Assembly: GCA_900696495.1 (NCBI GenBank)
Contig: CAADGI010000012.1
Coordinates: 124,001 to 188,000, forward strand
DNA from: an uncultured Alphaproteobacteria bacterium
GTDB lineage: Bacteria > Pseudomonadota > Alphaproteobacteria > Micavibrionales > Micavibrionaceae
Length of the DNA: 64,000 nucleotides
Direction of reading: 5' to 3'
A program made the translations under genes and the position numbers. Every line of letters begins with the position of its first letter. Positions within the stretch are counted from its first letter, which is position 1. Positions 7,799-16,361 of this stretch are shown piece after piece. Below the pieces are notes generated by a model. That model was given only the letters and a program-made list of their open reading frames with translations, was not told the DNA's origin and made no database searches.

Positions 7799-8728
7799 AT
7801 GAAAAAACTTTTCTGCTTTGGTTACGGTTATACCTGCGATTATCTCGGCCATGAGCTGCTCAGCCGGGGCGGGTGGAGTGTTGCGGGCACGACGCGCGAC
7901 CGTGAAAAGCGCACGGCGTTGCGCGCACGGGGAATCCAGGCGCATATTTTCGATCACGAGCACCCGCTTGCCGATCCGCATCTAATCCTGCAGGGCACGA
8001 CGCACCTTGTTATCTCGACGCCGCCGGATGATGGCGGCGACCCGTCTTACCTGATGCACGCGGCGGATATTCTCGAGATCCCGACGCTGGAATGGGTCGG
8101 GTATTTGTCGACGACCGGCGTTTACGGCGACCGCGGCGGCGAATGGATCGACGAGCGCGCGGAGCTGACGCCTTCGTCGCGGCGCGGTTCAAGGCGCGTG
8201 CGGGCGGAAGAGCAATGGCTTTCGCTGTATAAGGATCACGGGTTGCCGGTAGAGATTTTCCGGCTGGCGGGGATTTACGGGCCGGGGCGCAGCGCGCTGG
8301 ATTCCGTGCGCGCCGGCGTCGCGCGGCGTATCAATAAACCGGGCCATGCGTTCGGGCGCGTGCATGTCGAGGATATCGTGCAGACGCTGCTGGCGTCGTT
8401 CGAGCGGCCGAAGCCGGGGCAGATTTATAACGTGGTTGACGATGTGCCCGCGCCGAGCCACGAAGTTATCGCCTATGCGTGCGAATTGCTCGGGCGGCCG
8501 GCGCCGCCGCTGGTGGATTTCGAGGATGCGAATCTCGCGCCCATCACGCGCAGCTTCTACATGGACAACCGCCGCGTTAAGAACGACCGGATCAAGACCG
8601 AGCTTGGCGTGCATCTGAAATACCCGGATTTCCAGTCAGGCCTGCGCGGCTGCAAGGATGCGGAAGAACATGCCGTTGCGAACATATTTAGAGGTATGGA
8701 CGGCGAAGACGCGCATAATACCGGCTGA
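7799..8728 (+). CDS. NAD(P)-dependent epimerase/dehydratase (extended SDR)
   Basis: 309 residues. The N-terminal nucleotide-binding loop is unusual (CFGYGYTCDYLGHELL, in place of the classic GxxGxxG). The catalytic region reads YLSTTGVYGDRGG, followed by LAGIYGPGRSALDSVRAG and HVEDIVQTLL, which are typical of YeeZ/extended SDR proteins acting on nucleotide sugars. The substrate is unknown. The start MKKLFCFGYGY is preferred; a longer frame from 7757 runs through a palindromic repeat. A partial second type of repeat (GTCATCGCGAGG, 8731-8742) follows the stop directly. Confidence 0.85.
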   Translation: MKKLFCFGYGYTCDYLGHELLSRGGWSVAGTTRDREKRTALRARGIQAHIFDHEHPLADPHLILQGTTHLVISTPPDDGGDPSYLMHAADILEIPTLEWVGYLSTTGVYGDRGGEWIDERAELTPSSRRGSRRVRAEEQWLSLYKDHGLPVEIFRLAGIYGPGRSALDSVRAGVARRINKPGHAFGRVHVEDIVQTLLASFERPKPGQIYNVVDDVPAPSHEVIAYACELLGRPAPPLVDFEDANLAPITRSFYMDNRRVKNDRIKTELGVHLKYPDFQSGLRGCKDAEEHAVANIFRGMDGEDAHNTG

Positions 8729-8769
8729 CTGTCATCGCGAGGCAAGTTTCGCGAAAAAATCAATTTTTT

Positions 8770-8847
8770 AACCACAGCGGCCACAGCGAATACACAGGAG
8801 ACATTTGCGCAAAACGCGCTGTGATTTCGCCTGTGTTCGCTGTGGTT
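8770..8847. repeat. Palindromic repeat, AACCACAG family, copy C
   Basis: Ends AACCACAGCGGCCACAGCG and TTCGCTGTGGTT are near-perfect complements and enclose CACAGGAG...CCTGTG. It separates the convergent epimerase and histidine kinase genes and ends directly before the kinase stop codon, so it may double as a bidirectional terminator. Confidence 0.8.
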
Positions 8848-10569
8848 TTATTGTTTTCGAGTTTGTTTCGCGCTCGCGTCGCGGGGAAGGCGCACGGTGA
8901 CGGACGTTCCGGCGCCGACTTTTGAATCGATCAATAACGCGCCGCCATGCATTTCCACCAGTTCCTTTGTGATGGCGAGGCCGAGGCCCGTGCCTTCATG
9001 GTCGCGCGTATAATGCGACGAGACCTGCTCGAACGGGTTGGTGATCGACGCCAGTTTATGGGCCGGGATGCCGATGCCGGTGTCGGTGATTTTCAGCGTA
9101 ACGGATTCCTTGCGCTCGGCGCATTCGATGCTGACATGGCCGCCCTTGGGCGTGAATTTCACCGCGTTCGAGAGAATATTTAAAACCACCTGCAATACCG
9201 CGCGGCGGTCGGCGATGATGAGCGTGTTTTCGTCGCCGAGTTTCTCAAGGTCGATACGGACGGCGGCGTCGGACGCGCGGCTTTCCATCATGTGCGCGGC
9301 GAGGCGGACGGTTTTGGCGACGTTGACCTCTTCAAAGCCAAGTTCGTATTTCCCGGCCTCGATTTTCGACATGTCGAGGATGTCGCTGATGAGATCGAGC
9401 AAATGCTCGCCGGATTCGCGGATGCCCTGGATATATTCGAGATATTTTTCCGTGCCGATGGGGCCGAGGAGCTGGCGGTGCATCATCTCGGAAAAACCGA
9501 TGATGGCGTTGAGCGGCGTGCGCAACTCGTGGCTCATATTGGCGAGGAACTGGGTTTTCGCGGCGTAGGCGCGTTCGACGGCCTCTTTCGAGTGTTTCAG
9601 TTCGCGCTCGTGCAGCGTGCGCTCGGTCATGTCCTGCATGATGCCGTAGAGCGCCGTGACTTCGCCGTTATTATCCTTGGCGCAGCGTCCCTCGCAGCGT
9701 ATGTAGCGTATGTCGCCGCCGGGGCGGGTGATGCGGAATTCCATTTCGTAATTCTGCTGGCCTAATCCTGCGCGCTGAAAGGCGTGGTTGGCGCGTGCGC
9801 GGTCGCTCTTGTGCACGAGCGCCATCATGCTCTGGACTGTCGGGGCGAAATTGTTTTTATCGACGCCGAAGATTTTGTAGAGCTGCTCCGACCACTGGAT
9901 TTCATCCTGGCCTAAATTCCAGTTCCAGTGGCCGAGACCGCCGATGGATTCGGCTTCGCCCAGCTGGCGCTCGCGGCGGCCCAGCGCCATCTGCTGCTCC
10001 CGCAACGCCGTGACGTCGCGGCCGACGCAATACATGCGGCCGCCGGTGCGGCGCTGACGCCATTCGATCCAGCGAGGCGCGCCGGATCTGGTCACGATAC
10101 GGGCCTGGAATTCGGCGGGCGCGGTGTCTTCGGGTTCGTCGAAGCCGATATTGCGGATGGTGCTGCGGATATAGGGTTTGTCCTCGGGGTGGAAGAGATC
10201 GAGGAAATCGGTTTTCGCCGCGCCGTTCGCGCCGAAGAGGCTTTGGAATGCGGCGTTGGAGCGGGTGATCTCGCCGTTTTCATCGACGACGACCATGATC
10301 TCGCCGGAGAGATCGGACAAAGCAAGGAAATCCGCTTCGGCTTCGGTCTGGGTTTCGGAGCCGACGAGATAACGTGTCTTGTCCGGGGCGATCAGCCAGT
10401 TGAAGCGGAAATCGACGTTGCTTTTGCGATTGCCCGCGAGCGTGCGGAAGGTTTCGTTGGTGAAGACGCGCGCGCCGTCCTCGGAAATGGCGAGGCGCGC
10501 CACGTCTTCCTTGTGGACGGGGATGGATTCAGAATCCTGGTGCTTTATCTTGCGGGTCAGCGGAAACAT
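8848..10569 (-). CDS. PAS-domain sensor histidine kinase
   Basis: 573 residues, no transmembrane segment, so a cytoplasmic sensor kinase. Two PAS domains are clear (about 85-195, and 210-325 ending RYIRCEGRC...GIMQDMTER), plus a weaker PAS-like segment at the N-terminus. The HisKA box MSHELRTPLNAIIGFSEMM holds the phospho-accepting His. It is followed by the N box (NILSNAVKFTPKGG), G1 (DTGIGIP) and G2 (GTGLGLAITKELVEMHGG). No receiver domain and no neighbouring response regulator are present, so it is an orphan kinase. The architecture resembles alphaproteobacterial cell-cycle and stress kinases, but the partner is unknown. Confidence 0.92.
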   Translation of the reverse strand: MFPLTRKIKHQDSESIPVHKEDVARLAISEDGARVFTNETFRTLAGNRKSNVDFRFNWLIAPDKTRYLVGSETQTEAEADFLALSDLSGEIMVVVDENGEITRSNAAFQSLFGANGAAKTDFLDLFHPEDKPYIRSTIRNIGFDEPEDTAPAEFQARIVTRSGAPRWIEWRQRRTGGRMYCVGRDVTALREQQMALGRRERQLGEAESIGGLGHWNWNLGQDEIQWSEQLYKIFGVDKNNFAPTVQSMMALVHKSDRARANHAFQRAGLGQQNYEMEFRITRPGGDIRYIRCEGRCAKDNNGEVTALYGIMQDMTERTLHERELKHSKEAVERAYAAKTQFLANMSHELRTPLNAIIGFSEMMHRQLLGPIGTEKYLEYIQGIRESGEHLLDLISDILDMSKIEAGKYELGFEEVNVAKTVRLAAHMMESRASDAAVRIDLEKLGDENTLIIADRRAVLQVVLNILSNAVKFTPKGGHVSIECAERKESVTLKITDTGIGIPAHKLASITNPFEQVSSHYTRDHEGTGLGLAITKELVEMHGGALLIDSKVGAGTSVTVRLPRDASAKQTRKQ

Positions 10570-10673
10570 ATCGGTAAAAATAAGTGCGGGAGCGGGATGG
10601 GATGCTCTTATATACCATAATCTAATTCACGCCGGATGTAAAAGAAAAACCCGGTAAATTAACCTCTTCCTCC

Positions 10674-10701
10674 CCCAACTCCCTCCCTCAGGGAGGGGGT
10701 A
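10674..10701 (-). terminator. GC-rich hairpin downstream of the redoxin gene
   Basis: CTCCCTC and GAGGGAG form a perfect stem with a very short loop, 15 or more bases past the minus-strand redoxin stop. There is no long T run after it, so it is either a weak terminator or a processing hairpin. Confidence 0.4.
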
Positions 10702-10715
10702 AGGAAAGTCAAAGA

Positions 10716-11327
10716 TTAATCGGCGTATTTTACCGCGCAGCCGTAAGGCTGGGAGGTCGGGGTTTCGACCGGCTTGCCGGCTTCGATATCGCTCAGGGCG
10801 GCAAGCACATAATTTTTCGCGGCGGCGGCGTCTTCAGGCTTGGGCGAGGGGTTATCATCGATCGCGCCTGCGTAGACGAGCGTGCCTTCCTTGTCGATCA
10901 CGAACATGTGCGGCGTGGTCTTGGCATCATAAGCCTTGCCGATCTTGCCGTCCTCGTCGAGGATTTCAGCGGAGGGCGCGCCGCCCGCGTCGGTCATGAT
11001 CTTCTTCGCTTCCTCGGCGCTGACGTGGCCCTGACGGCCCGGCGCGCTGGAGTTGACGGTGATCCATTCAACGCCCTTCGCGGCGGCTTCTTTCTGCGTC
11101 TTCTGCATGTTGCCGCTGCCGTAATGTTTTTTCACGTAGGGGCATTCATTGTTCGTCCATTCGAGGACGACGATCTTGCCCTTGAGGTCGGACAATTTTA
11201 CGGCCTTGCCGTTGACGTCGGTGGCGGAAAAATCGGGCGCGGGCTGGCCGACGGTGGGCGCGGCAATCGCGGGCGCGGCGAAAGCCAGTATGGCGGTGGC
11301 CGTTATTGTGGCTAAAAATCTGTTCAT
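10716..11327 (-). CDS. Secreted redoxin-domain (AhpC/TSA-like) protein
   Basis: 203 residues: signal peptide ending FAAPAIAAP, then a thioredoxin/peroxiredoxin fold (VGQPAPDFSATDVNGKAVKLSDLKGKIVVLEW). Only one Cys is at the active site (NECPYVKKHY); there is no CxxC, and a second Cys sits near the C-terminus (PYGCAVKY). This resembles a family of periplasmic single-Cys redoxins found beside DsbD-like reductases. The neighbour upstream on the same strand is indeed DsbD/ScsB-like (28 bp gap), a plausible electron donor. A peroxidase role is inference. Confidence 0.88.
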   Translation of the reverse strand: MNRFLATITATAILAFAAPAIAAPTVGQPAPDFSATDVNGKAVKLSDLKGKIVVLEWTNNECPYVKKHYGSGNMQKTQKEAAAKGVEWITVNSSAPGRQGHVSAEEAKKIMTDAGGAPSAEILDEDGKIGKAYDAKTTPHMFVIDKEGTLVYAGAIDDNPSPKPEDAAAAKNYVLAALSDIEAGKPVETPTSQPYGCAVKYAD

Positions 11328-11355
11328 GGGTCTCTCCTTTGCTTAGGCGTTCAAT

Positions 11356-13431
11356 TTAATTCCCGGTCACGGCTTTGGCAACGATGCCGGGGGTTAAAAT
11401 CTGCGGCAGTATGACCGGGGCGGGTCTTTCGCCGTTGCTGCGCGGGCCGTAATAGACATAGATCGGCACGCCGTTTCGTCCAAAACCGTTCAGATATTCC
11501 GTAATTTCAGGGTTCTGGTTGGTCCAGTCGCCGATTAAATATTTTACGCCTTTATCGGCGAAAAGCCTGCGCGTGGAGGGGGTGTCGATGGCCACCGCAT
11601 GATTGACCTTGCATGTGATGCACCAGGCGGCGGTCATCTCGACGAACGCCGCATCGCCGCCCTCGAGGATTTGCGAGAGTTTTTGCGGCGACCATTCCTC
11701 GCCGAAAGTCATGGCTTCTTCCGGTTTCTGCGTGCCGCCCGGGATCATTATCAGCGCGGCAAGGAAAGACAGAACCGCGAATACGCGGACGATATTTTTC
11801 CAGAGCAATGCCGCCGGTTCGTGGCGCAGCAGCCAGATTCCGAACGCGATGAAGACGAGGCCCATCAGCGCGGCGAAGACGCCCATCTGGCCGGATTGCT
11901 GGCTGAGCACCCAGATCAGCCACGCGGCGGAGGCGTACATCGGGAAAGCGAGGAGCTGTTTGAAAGTGTGCATCCATGCGCCGGGCGTTGGCAGAATTTT
12001 CTGCAGCGCGGGGATGAAGGAGAGCGCGAGATAAGGCAGCGCGAGGCCGAAGCCGAGCACCGCGAAAACGAGCAGATTGATGAAAGGCGCTTGCGTCAGC
12101 GCAAAGCCGAGCGCGACACCCATGAACGGCGCGGTGCAGGGCGTGGCGACGATCGTCGCGAGCGCGCCGGTGAAAAAGGAATGGCCGGGCGTGTTGCCCT
12201 GCGTTAGCTTGTTGCCGACATTGCCGAGATGGCCGCCGATTTCAAAAATGCCAGAGAGGTTGAGGCCGATGATGAAAAAGAGCCATGCAAGGACGGTGAC
12301 GATTTCGGGGCTTTGCAATTGAAAGCCCCAGCCGATCTGCGCGCCGCCGGATTTGAGCGCGATGAGCAGGCCTGCAATGATCAGGAAGCTAAGAATAACG
12401 CCCGCAGTGTAGGCGAGGCCGTGCAGGCGCGCCCTGGCCGGTTCCTTCTCGGCGATTTTGACGAGGCCGAGCGCCTTGATCGAAAGGACCGGGAAAACGC
12501 AGGGCATCAGGTTCAGGATCAAACCGCCGAGCAAGGCGAGGAAAAGGGCGACGACAAGCGATTGGGAAGTCGGCGTGCCCGGTGCAGGCACAGGCGTTGC
12601 GGCGGGCGGATTGGCCGAGAGCGCGGCGGTGAATTCATAGGCATTCATCGGGCCGCTGTCTTCCATGCTCCAGAGGAGGAGACCGGGAACTGCGCTGACT
12701 TCGTTCAATGCGCGCTGGCCGCGCTGCTGTTTGATGGTGAGGCGGCCGCCTTCGATGGTGATTTCGCTCGGCGCGGTGTTTTCGACCATGCCCCATTCGG
12801 CGGGGATGTAATCGTAACGTTTCACGCCCTGGCTCCAGGTGACGGGCATATCGATTACAAATATGCCGTTCTGCTCGGCATAGGTGGCAGGGCTGGAATT
12901 GGGCATCGGCATTTTGCCGCGTGCGTTTTCAAAATAGCTGCTGTTGTCGGCGTTGCTGGAGTCCGGGCCGTTCAGCGTGATCGTGTATGTGCCGCTTTCG
13001 GGTATACAGATTTCCTTGCACACTAGTACATCGATACCGGCGGTGAGGGTGACGGGCCCTTCGGGCAGTTCGGCAGGTGCGTGGATTTTTTGCAGCAAGA
13101 TAACGCCGTCTTCGTAGCCGTAATTCAGAAGCGGGCCGTAGGGGAGTTTGTGCGGAACGGGCCATTCGATGTCGCCCGCCTGAAATCCGTCCGGCATCGA
13201 CCATTGGATGCGCGGCGCGGCGCCGGAATCGCCTGGATTTTTCCAGTAGGTATGCCAGCCGGGGGCGATGGATTGTTCGATCGCCACATATATCTCGCCG
13301 CCGGGCTTCAGGACGCCCTCGGGGACGAGGCGGAGCTGGACATAAGGCCCTTCGCCGTCCTGCGCGTGAACAGGGCCGATGCTTAAAGCGAAAAAAAGGC
13401 TGATCAAACAGGCTTTTAAAAGACGGCGCAT
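11356..13431 (-). CDS. DsbD/ScsB-type thiol:disulfide interchange protein
   Basis: 691 residues. After the signal peptide (MRRLLKACLISLFF...GPVHAQ) comes a periplasmic DsbD N-terminal-like domain to about residue 265. Then comes a multi-helix DsbD core (LGGLILNLMPCVFPVLSIKAL... and ATPCTAPFMGVALGFAL, each with its membrane Cys). It ends in a thioredoxin-like domain with CxxC (TAAWCITCKVNH). It carries electrons from cytoplasmic thioredoxin to periplasmic acceptors. The long N-terminal domain with APGWHTYWKNPGDSG is the ScsB-like variant. A longer frame to 13509 is rejected because the signal peptide begins at 13431. Probable operon with the redoxin. Confidence 0.9.
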   Translation of the reverse strand: MRRLLKACLISLFFALSIGPVHAQDGEGPYVQLRLVPEGVLKPGGEIYVAIEQSIAPGWHTYWKNPGDSGAAPRIQWSMPDGFQAGDIEWPVPHKLPYGPLLNYGYEDGVILLQKIHAPAELPEGPVTLTAGIDVLVCKEICIPESGTYTITLNGPDSSNADNSSYFENARGKMPMPNSSPATYAEQNGIFVIDMPVTWSQGVKRYDYIPAEWGMVENTAPSEITIEGGRLTIKQQRGQRALNEVSAVPGLLLWSMEDSGPMNAYEFTAALSANPPAATPVPAPGTPTSQSLVVALFLALLGGLILNLMPCVFPVLSIKALGLVKIAEKEPARARLHGLAYTAGVILSFLIIAGLLIALKSGGAQIGWGFQLQSPEIVTVLAWLFFIIGLNLSGIFEIGGHLGNVGNKLTQGNTPGHSFFTGALATIVATPCTAPFMGVALGFALTQAPFINLLVFAVLGFGLALPYLALSFIPALQKILPTPGAWMHTFKQLLAFPMYASAAWLIWVLSQQSGQMGVFAALMGLVFIAFGIWLLRHEPAALLWKNIVRVFAVLSFLAALIMIPGGTQKPEEAMTFGEEWSPQKLSQILEGGDAAFVEMTAAWCITCKVNHAVAIDTPSTRRLFADKGVKYLIGDWTNQNPEITEYLNGFGRNGVPIYVYYGPRSNGERPAPVILPQILTPGIVAKAVTGN

Positions 13432-13482
13432 GAGTCCCCTATATGCTTGACTTGGACGGCCAGCCCGGAAAGACTGGCCCGT

Positions 13483-15480
13483 ATGAAAGTAGCACTTTCT
13501 GATACGCAATCAAAGACGCCCGCCCTTCTCTGGGCCCCCGCGAAAAACGGCGCGGAAATCTCGGTGCTGGCCGATTTCGTGCGGTTTGTCGAGGCGCGCG
13601 GGGCGGGGCCGTTCGGCGGTTTCGACCACGCGGCGTTTCTGAAGCTGCAGGGCTGGGCGGTGAAAGAGCCCGCAAAATTCTGGGACGCGGTGTGGGATTT
13701 TTCAGGCGTGATCGGCGACAAGGGCGCGGACGTTATTAAAAAAATTCCCGGCGTGCCGTGGGCGCGGTTTTTTCCCGACAGCAAGATTTCCTATGCGGAG
13801 AATTTACTGCACCGCGTGCACAAGAAACCCGACGACCCGGCGATCATCGCGCGGACACAGAACGGGCCGGATAAAGTTTTAACGTGGGAAGATCTGTGCC
13901 ACGAGGTGAGCATCTGGCAGCAGGCGCTGGAGGCGGCGGGAATCGTCGAGGGCGACCGGGTTGCCGTTTACCTGCCGAACATTCCCGAAGTCGTGATTAT
14001 TTTACTGGCAGCGTCGAATATCGGCGCGGTGTTTGCCTCGGCGGGAATGGAGATGGGGCAGGCCGATCTCGTCAACCGTTTCAAACAGGTGCAGCCGAAA
14101 ATCCTGGTGACGGCGGAAGGTTATGTTCACGGCGACAAGACGATCGACCGCAAAAATGTGATCGAGCATGTGCGCGGGGAAATATCATCACTCGAAAAAA
14201 TCGTTGTCCTGACCGAGGGCGACCATGAATTTACGGCGGGGTTCGAGCCGCAGCCGCTGAAATTTGTCCGCCGCGGTTTCAACCACCCGCTTTATATTCT
14301 GTTTTCTTCGGGCAGCACGGGAAAGCCGAAATGTTTCGAGCATTCGACAGGCGGCGTGATGCTGAAGCATCTCAGCGAATATCTTTTGCATTGCGATATC
14401 CGCGCGGGCGACCGGGTTTTTTATCATGCAACGCCGAGCTGGATGATGTGGAACTGGCTGGCGGGTGCGTTATCGACCGGCGCGGCGATTTTGCTGTATG
14501 ACGGCTCGCCCGCGTTTCCGGATGCGTACGCGCAGTGGGAATTCACGACGTCGAACGGGTGCACGCATCACGGTTCGGCGGCGCCGGTGATTTTGAGCTG
14601 GGAGCAGGCGAAGATTATTCCGCGCGAGCGTTATGATCTGTCGGGTCTGCGCATGGTGATGTCGACGGGCGCGGTTTTGCCGAAACAGGGATTTGAGTTC
14701 ATTCACGCGTCCGTGAAATCGAATGTGAAGATCGGCAGTATTTCCGGCGGCACGGATATTGTCGGGTGTTTCCTCGGCGGTAATGCGTTCACGCCGACCT
14801 ATGCGGGGCAGATTAACGGACCGATGCTGGGCTGCGACGTGCAGGTGTGGGACGAGGATGGAAAAGTTCTGGGCGCGGGTGAGGCGGGCGAACTGGTTTG
14901 CGTGAGCCCGTTTCCGTCGATGCCGCTGCGTTTCGTTGATGATGAAAAAGGCGAGCGTTACAGCGCCGAGTATTTTGAATTTTATCCGGGTAAGCATGTA
15001 TGGCGGCACGGCGATTCCATTGAGAAGACCGCGCAGGGGCAGTTCGTGATTATCGGGCGTTCGGACGCGACGCTGAACCAGAACGGCGTGCGGATCGGGA
15101 CGGTGGCGATTTACGATCAACTGAAACCTTTTGCCGACCGGATTAAAGAAGCGGCGGCGGTGGATTTCTCGCGGCCCGACAACAGGCAGACGATCACGGT
15201 TTTGTTCCTGGCGCTGAAAGACAATGCGGGCGAAGTGCCGGACGATCTAAAGGTCGGGATTAAAAAGGCGGTAAAGGATAATATTACGCCTTACGCGATT
15301 CCGACCGAGATCATCGCGGTGCCGGGCGTGCTGAAGACGCCGAACGGCAAGATCGCGGAAGTGGTGATGAAAAAAATTATTTCGGGCAAGCCGATTCCGA
15401 ATGCGTCGCTTTATGGCGAGGAGCTGGTGAAGAATTTTGAGGCTATTGGCCGTGATCTGCTGAAAAAGTACGGTGGCTGA
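13483..15480 (+). CDS. aacS: Acetoacetyl-CoA synthetase
   Basis: Activates acetoacetate to acetoacetyl-CoA with ATP, feeding ketone bodies or PHB breakdown products back to central metabolism. It is an ANL-superfamily adenylate-forming enzyme of 665 residues. The P-loop reads LFSSGSTGKPK, and the family-specific segment SWMMWNWLAGALSTGAAILLYDGSPAFPD distinguishes it from acetyl-CoA synthetase. The C-terminal Lys region reads LKTPNGKIAEVVMKK. ATG 13483 is chosen; a TTG at 13447 would add 12 residues. It is divergent from the DsbD-like gene, and its stop overlaps the next start (TGATG). It works with BdhA at 38.6 kb. Confidence 0.92.
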   Translation: MKVALSDTQSKTPALLWAPAKNGAEISVLADFVRFVEARGAGPFGGFDHAAFLKLQGWAVKEPAKFWDAVWDFSGVIGDKGADVIKKIPGVPWARFFPDSKISYAENLLHRVHKKPDDPAIIARTQNGPDKVLTWEDLCHEVSIWQQALEAAGIVEGDRVAVYLPNIPEVVIILLAASNIGAVFASAGMEMGQADLVNRFKQVQPKILVTAEGYVHGDKTIDRKNVIEHVRGEISSLEKIVVLTEGDHEFTAGFEPQPLKFVRRGFNHPLYILFSSGSTGKPKCFEHSTGGVMLKHLSEYLLHCDIRAGDRVFYHATPSWMMWNWLAGALSTGAAILLYDGSPAFPDAYAQWEFTTSNGCTHHGSAAPVILSWEQAKIIPRERYDLSGLRMVMSTGAVLPKQGFEFIHASVKSNVKIGSISGGTDIVGCFLGGNAFTPTYAGQINGPMLGCDVQVWDEDGKVLGAGEAGELVCVSPFPSMPLRFVDDEKGERYSAEYFEFYPGKHVWRHGDSIEKTAQGQFVIIGRSDATLNQNGVRIGTVAIYDQLKPFADRIKEAAAVDFSRPDNRQTITVLFLALKDNAGEVPDDLKVGIKKAVKDNITPYAIPTEIIAVPGVLKTPNGKIAEVVMKKIISGKPIPNASLYGEELVKNFEAIGRDLLKKYGG

Positions 15481-16019
15481 TGCGTGGGTATTTCGGCATA
15501 GGCGTCGAGCAGATCAGCAAGGAATATAACGCGGGCAATCTCGTGCGTTCGGCGCATGCGTTCGGCGCGAGTTTTTTCTTCACGATCAATAGTGATCTGG
15601 ATCTCTATAAGCTCCGCATGTCGGACACGGCGGATTCGTTCGATCACCTGCCGTACCATCAATTCAAGAGTGTCGACGACATGGAATTGCCGAAAGGCTG
15701 TGCGCTGGTCGGCGTGGAATTCATCGACGAATCCATCGATTTGCCGAGCTTTCGCCACCCGATCCGCGCGGCCTACGTGCTGGGGCCGGAGATGGGCAGC
15801 CTGTCACCCGCGCTAGTCAAGCGTTGCGATCATGTCATCAAAATCCCTATGAAATTCTGCGTGAATGTCGGCGTGGCGGGCGCGATTGTGATGTATGATA
15901 GATTGCTTTCGATGGGGCGTTTTGCCGCGAGGCCTGTCGGCGCGGGAGGCCCTTCGGAGCAGCCGGAAAAGCCGGTCTTCGGCACTCACCGCCGCAAGGT
16001 GCGAACGAAGAAGAGCTGA
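15480..16019 (+). CDS. SpoU/TrmH-family RNA 2'-O-methyltransferase
   Basis: 179 residues of SPOUT-fold methyltransferase. Visible motifs are motif 1 (KEYNAGNLVRSAHAFGAS), motif 2 (AAYVLGPEMGSLSP) and motif 3 (VIKIPMKFCVNVGVAGAIVMYDRL), which form the knotted SAM site. The usual NVSVAAAI of TrmH is NVGVAGAI here. Target RNA (tRNA or rRNA) unknown. Start and stop overlap aacS by one base, implying co-transcription despite unrelated functions. The C-terminal tail past about residue 150 is basic and probably disordered. Confidence 0.85.
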   Translation: MRGYFGIGVEQISKEYNAGNLVRSAHAFGASFFFTINSDLDLYKLRMSDTADSFDHLPYHQFKSVDDMELPKGCALVGVEFIDESIDLPSFRHPIRAAYVLGPEMGSLSPALVKRCDHVIKIPMKFCVNVGVAGAIVMYDRLLSMGRFAARPVGAGGPSEQPEKPVFGTHRRKVRTKKS

Positions 16020-16022
16020 GAC

Positions 16023-16361
16023 ATGAACAGATATTTTGCGATTCTTTTAATCCTGATTTTTATCTGCCCTCAAAAGGTTTCTGCCGAGGAGCAGAAGACG
16101 CGCATCGGGCGCCAGATCGAGGCGCAACATTCCCGCCAGAACCAGATCAAACAGAACAACAAAACACGGCTGCAGAAACAAAAATCGCAGGACCAGAGAA
16201 AATACGACCGTGAAATACGCCAGCAGGAACAAAGATGGCGCCAGAACGAACAGCGCATGAACAAGATTAAGCAGGATAACAAGAGCAGGCTGAACAAGCA
16301 GAAACAACGCGCCAAGAAGCGGCTCAACAACGATACCGGTTCGTTCCGCTACAACGATTAA
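16023..16361 (+). CDS. Secreted Gln/Lys/Arg-rich hypothetical protein
   Basis: 112 residues: signal peptide (MNRYFAILLILIFICPQKVSA) followed by a highly charged, almost hydrophobe-free chain of Gln, Asn, Lys and Arg. It contains an internal duplication: NQIKQNNKTRLQKQKSQ is repeated as NKIKQDNKSRLNKQKQR, joined by an RQQEQRWRQNEQR linker. A single long basic helix or disordered nucleic-acid/polyanion-binding peptide in the periplasm is plausible, but function is unknown. It starts 3 bases after the SpoU stop and overlaps the convergent anti-sigma gene by 4 bp. Confidence 0.65.
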   Translation: MNRYFAILLILIFICPQKVSAEEQKTRIGRQIEAQHSRQNQIKQNNKTRLQKQKSQDQRKYDREIRQQEQRWRQNEQRMNKIKQDNKSRLNKQKQRAKKRLNNDTGSFRYND

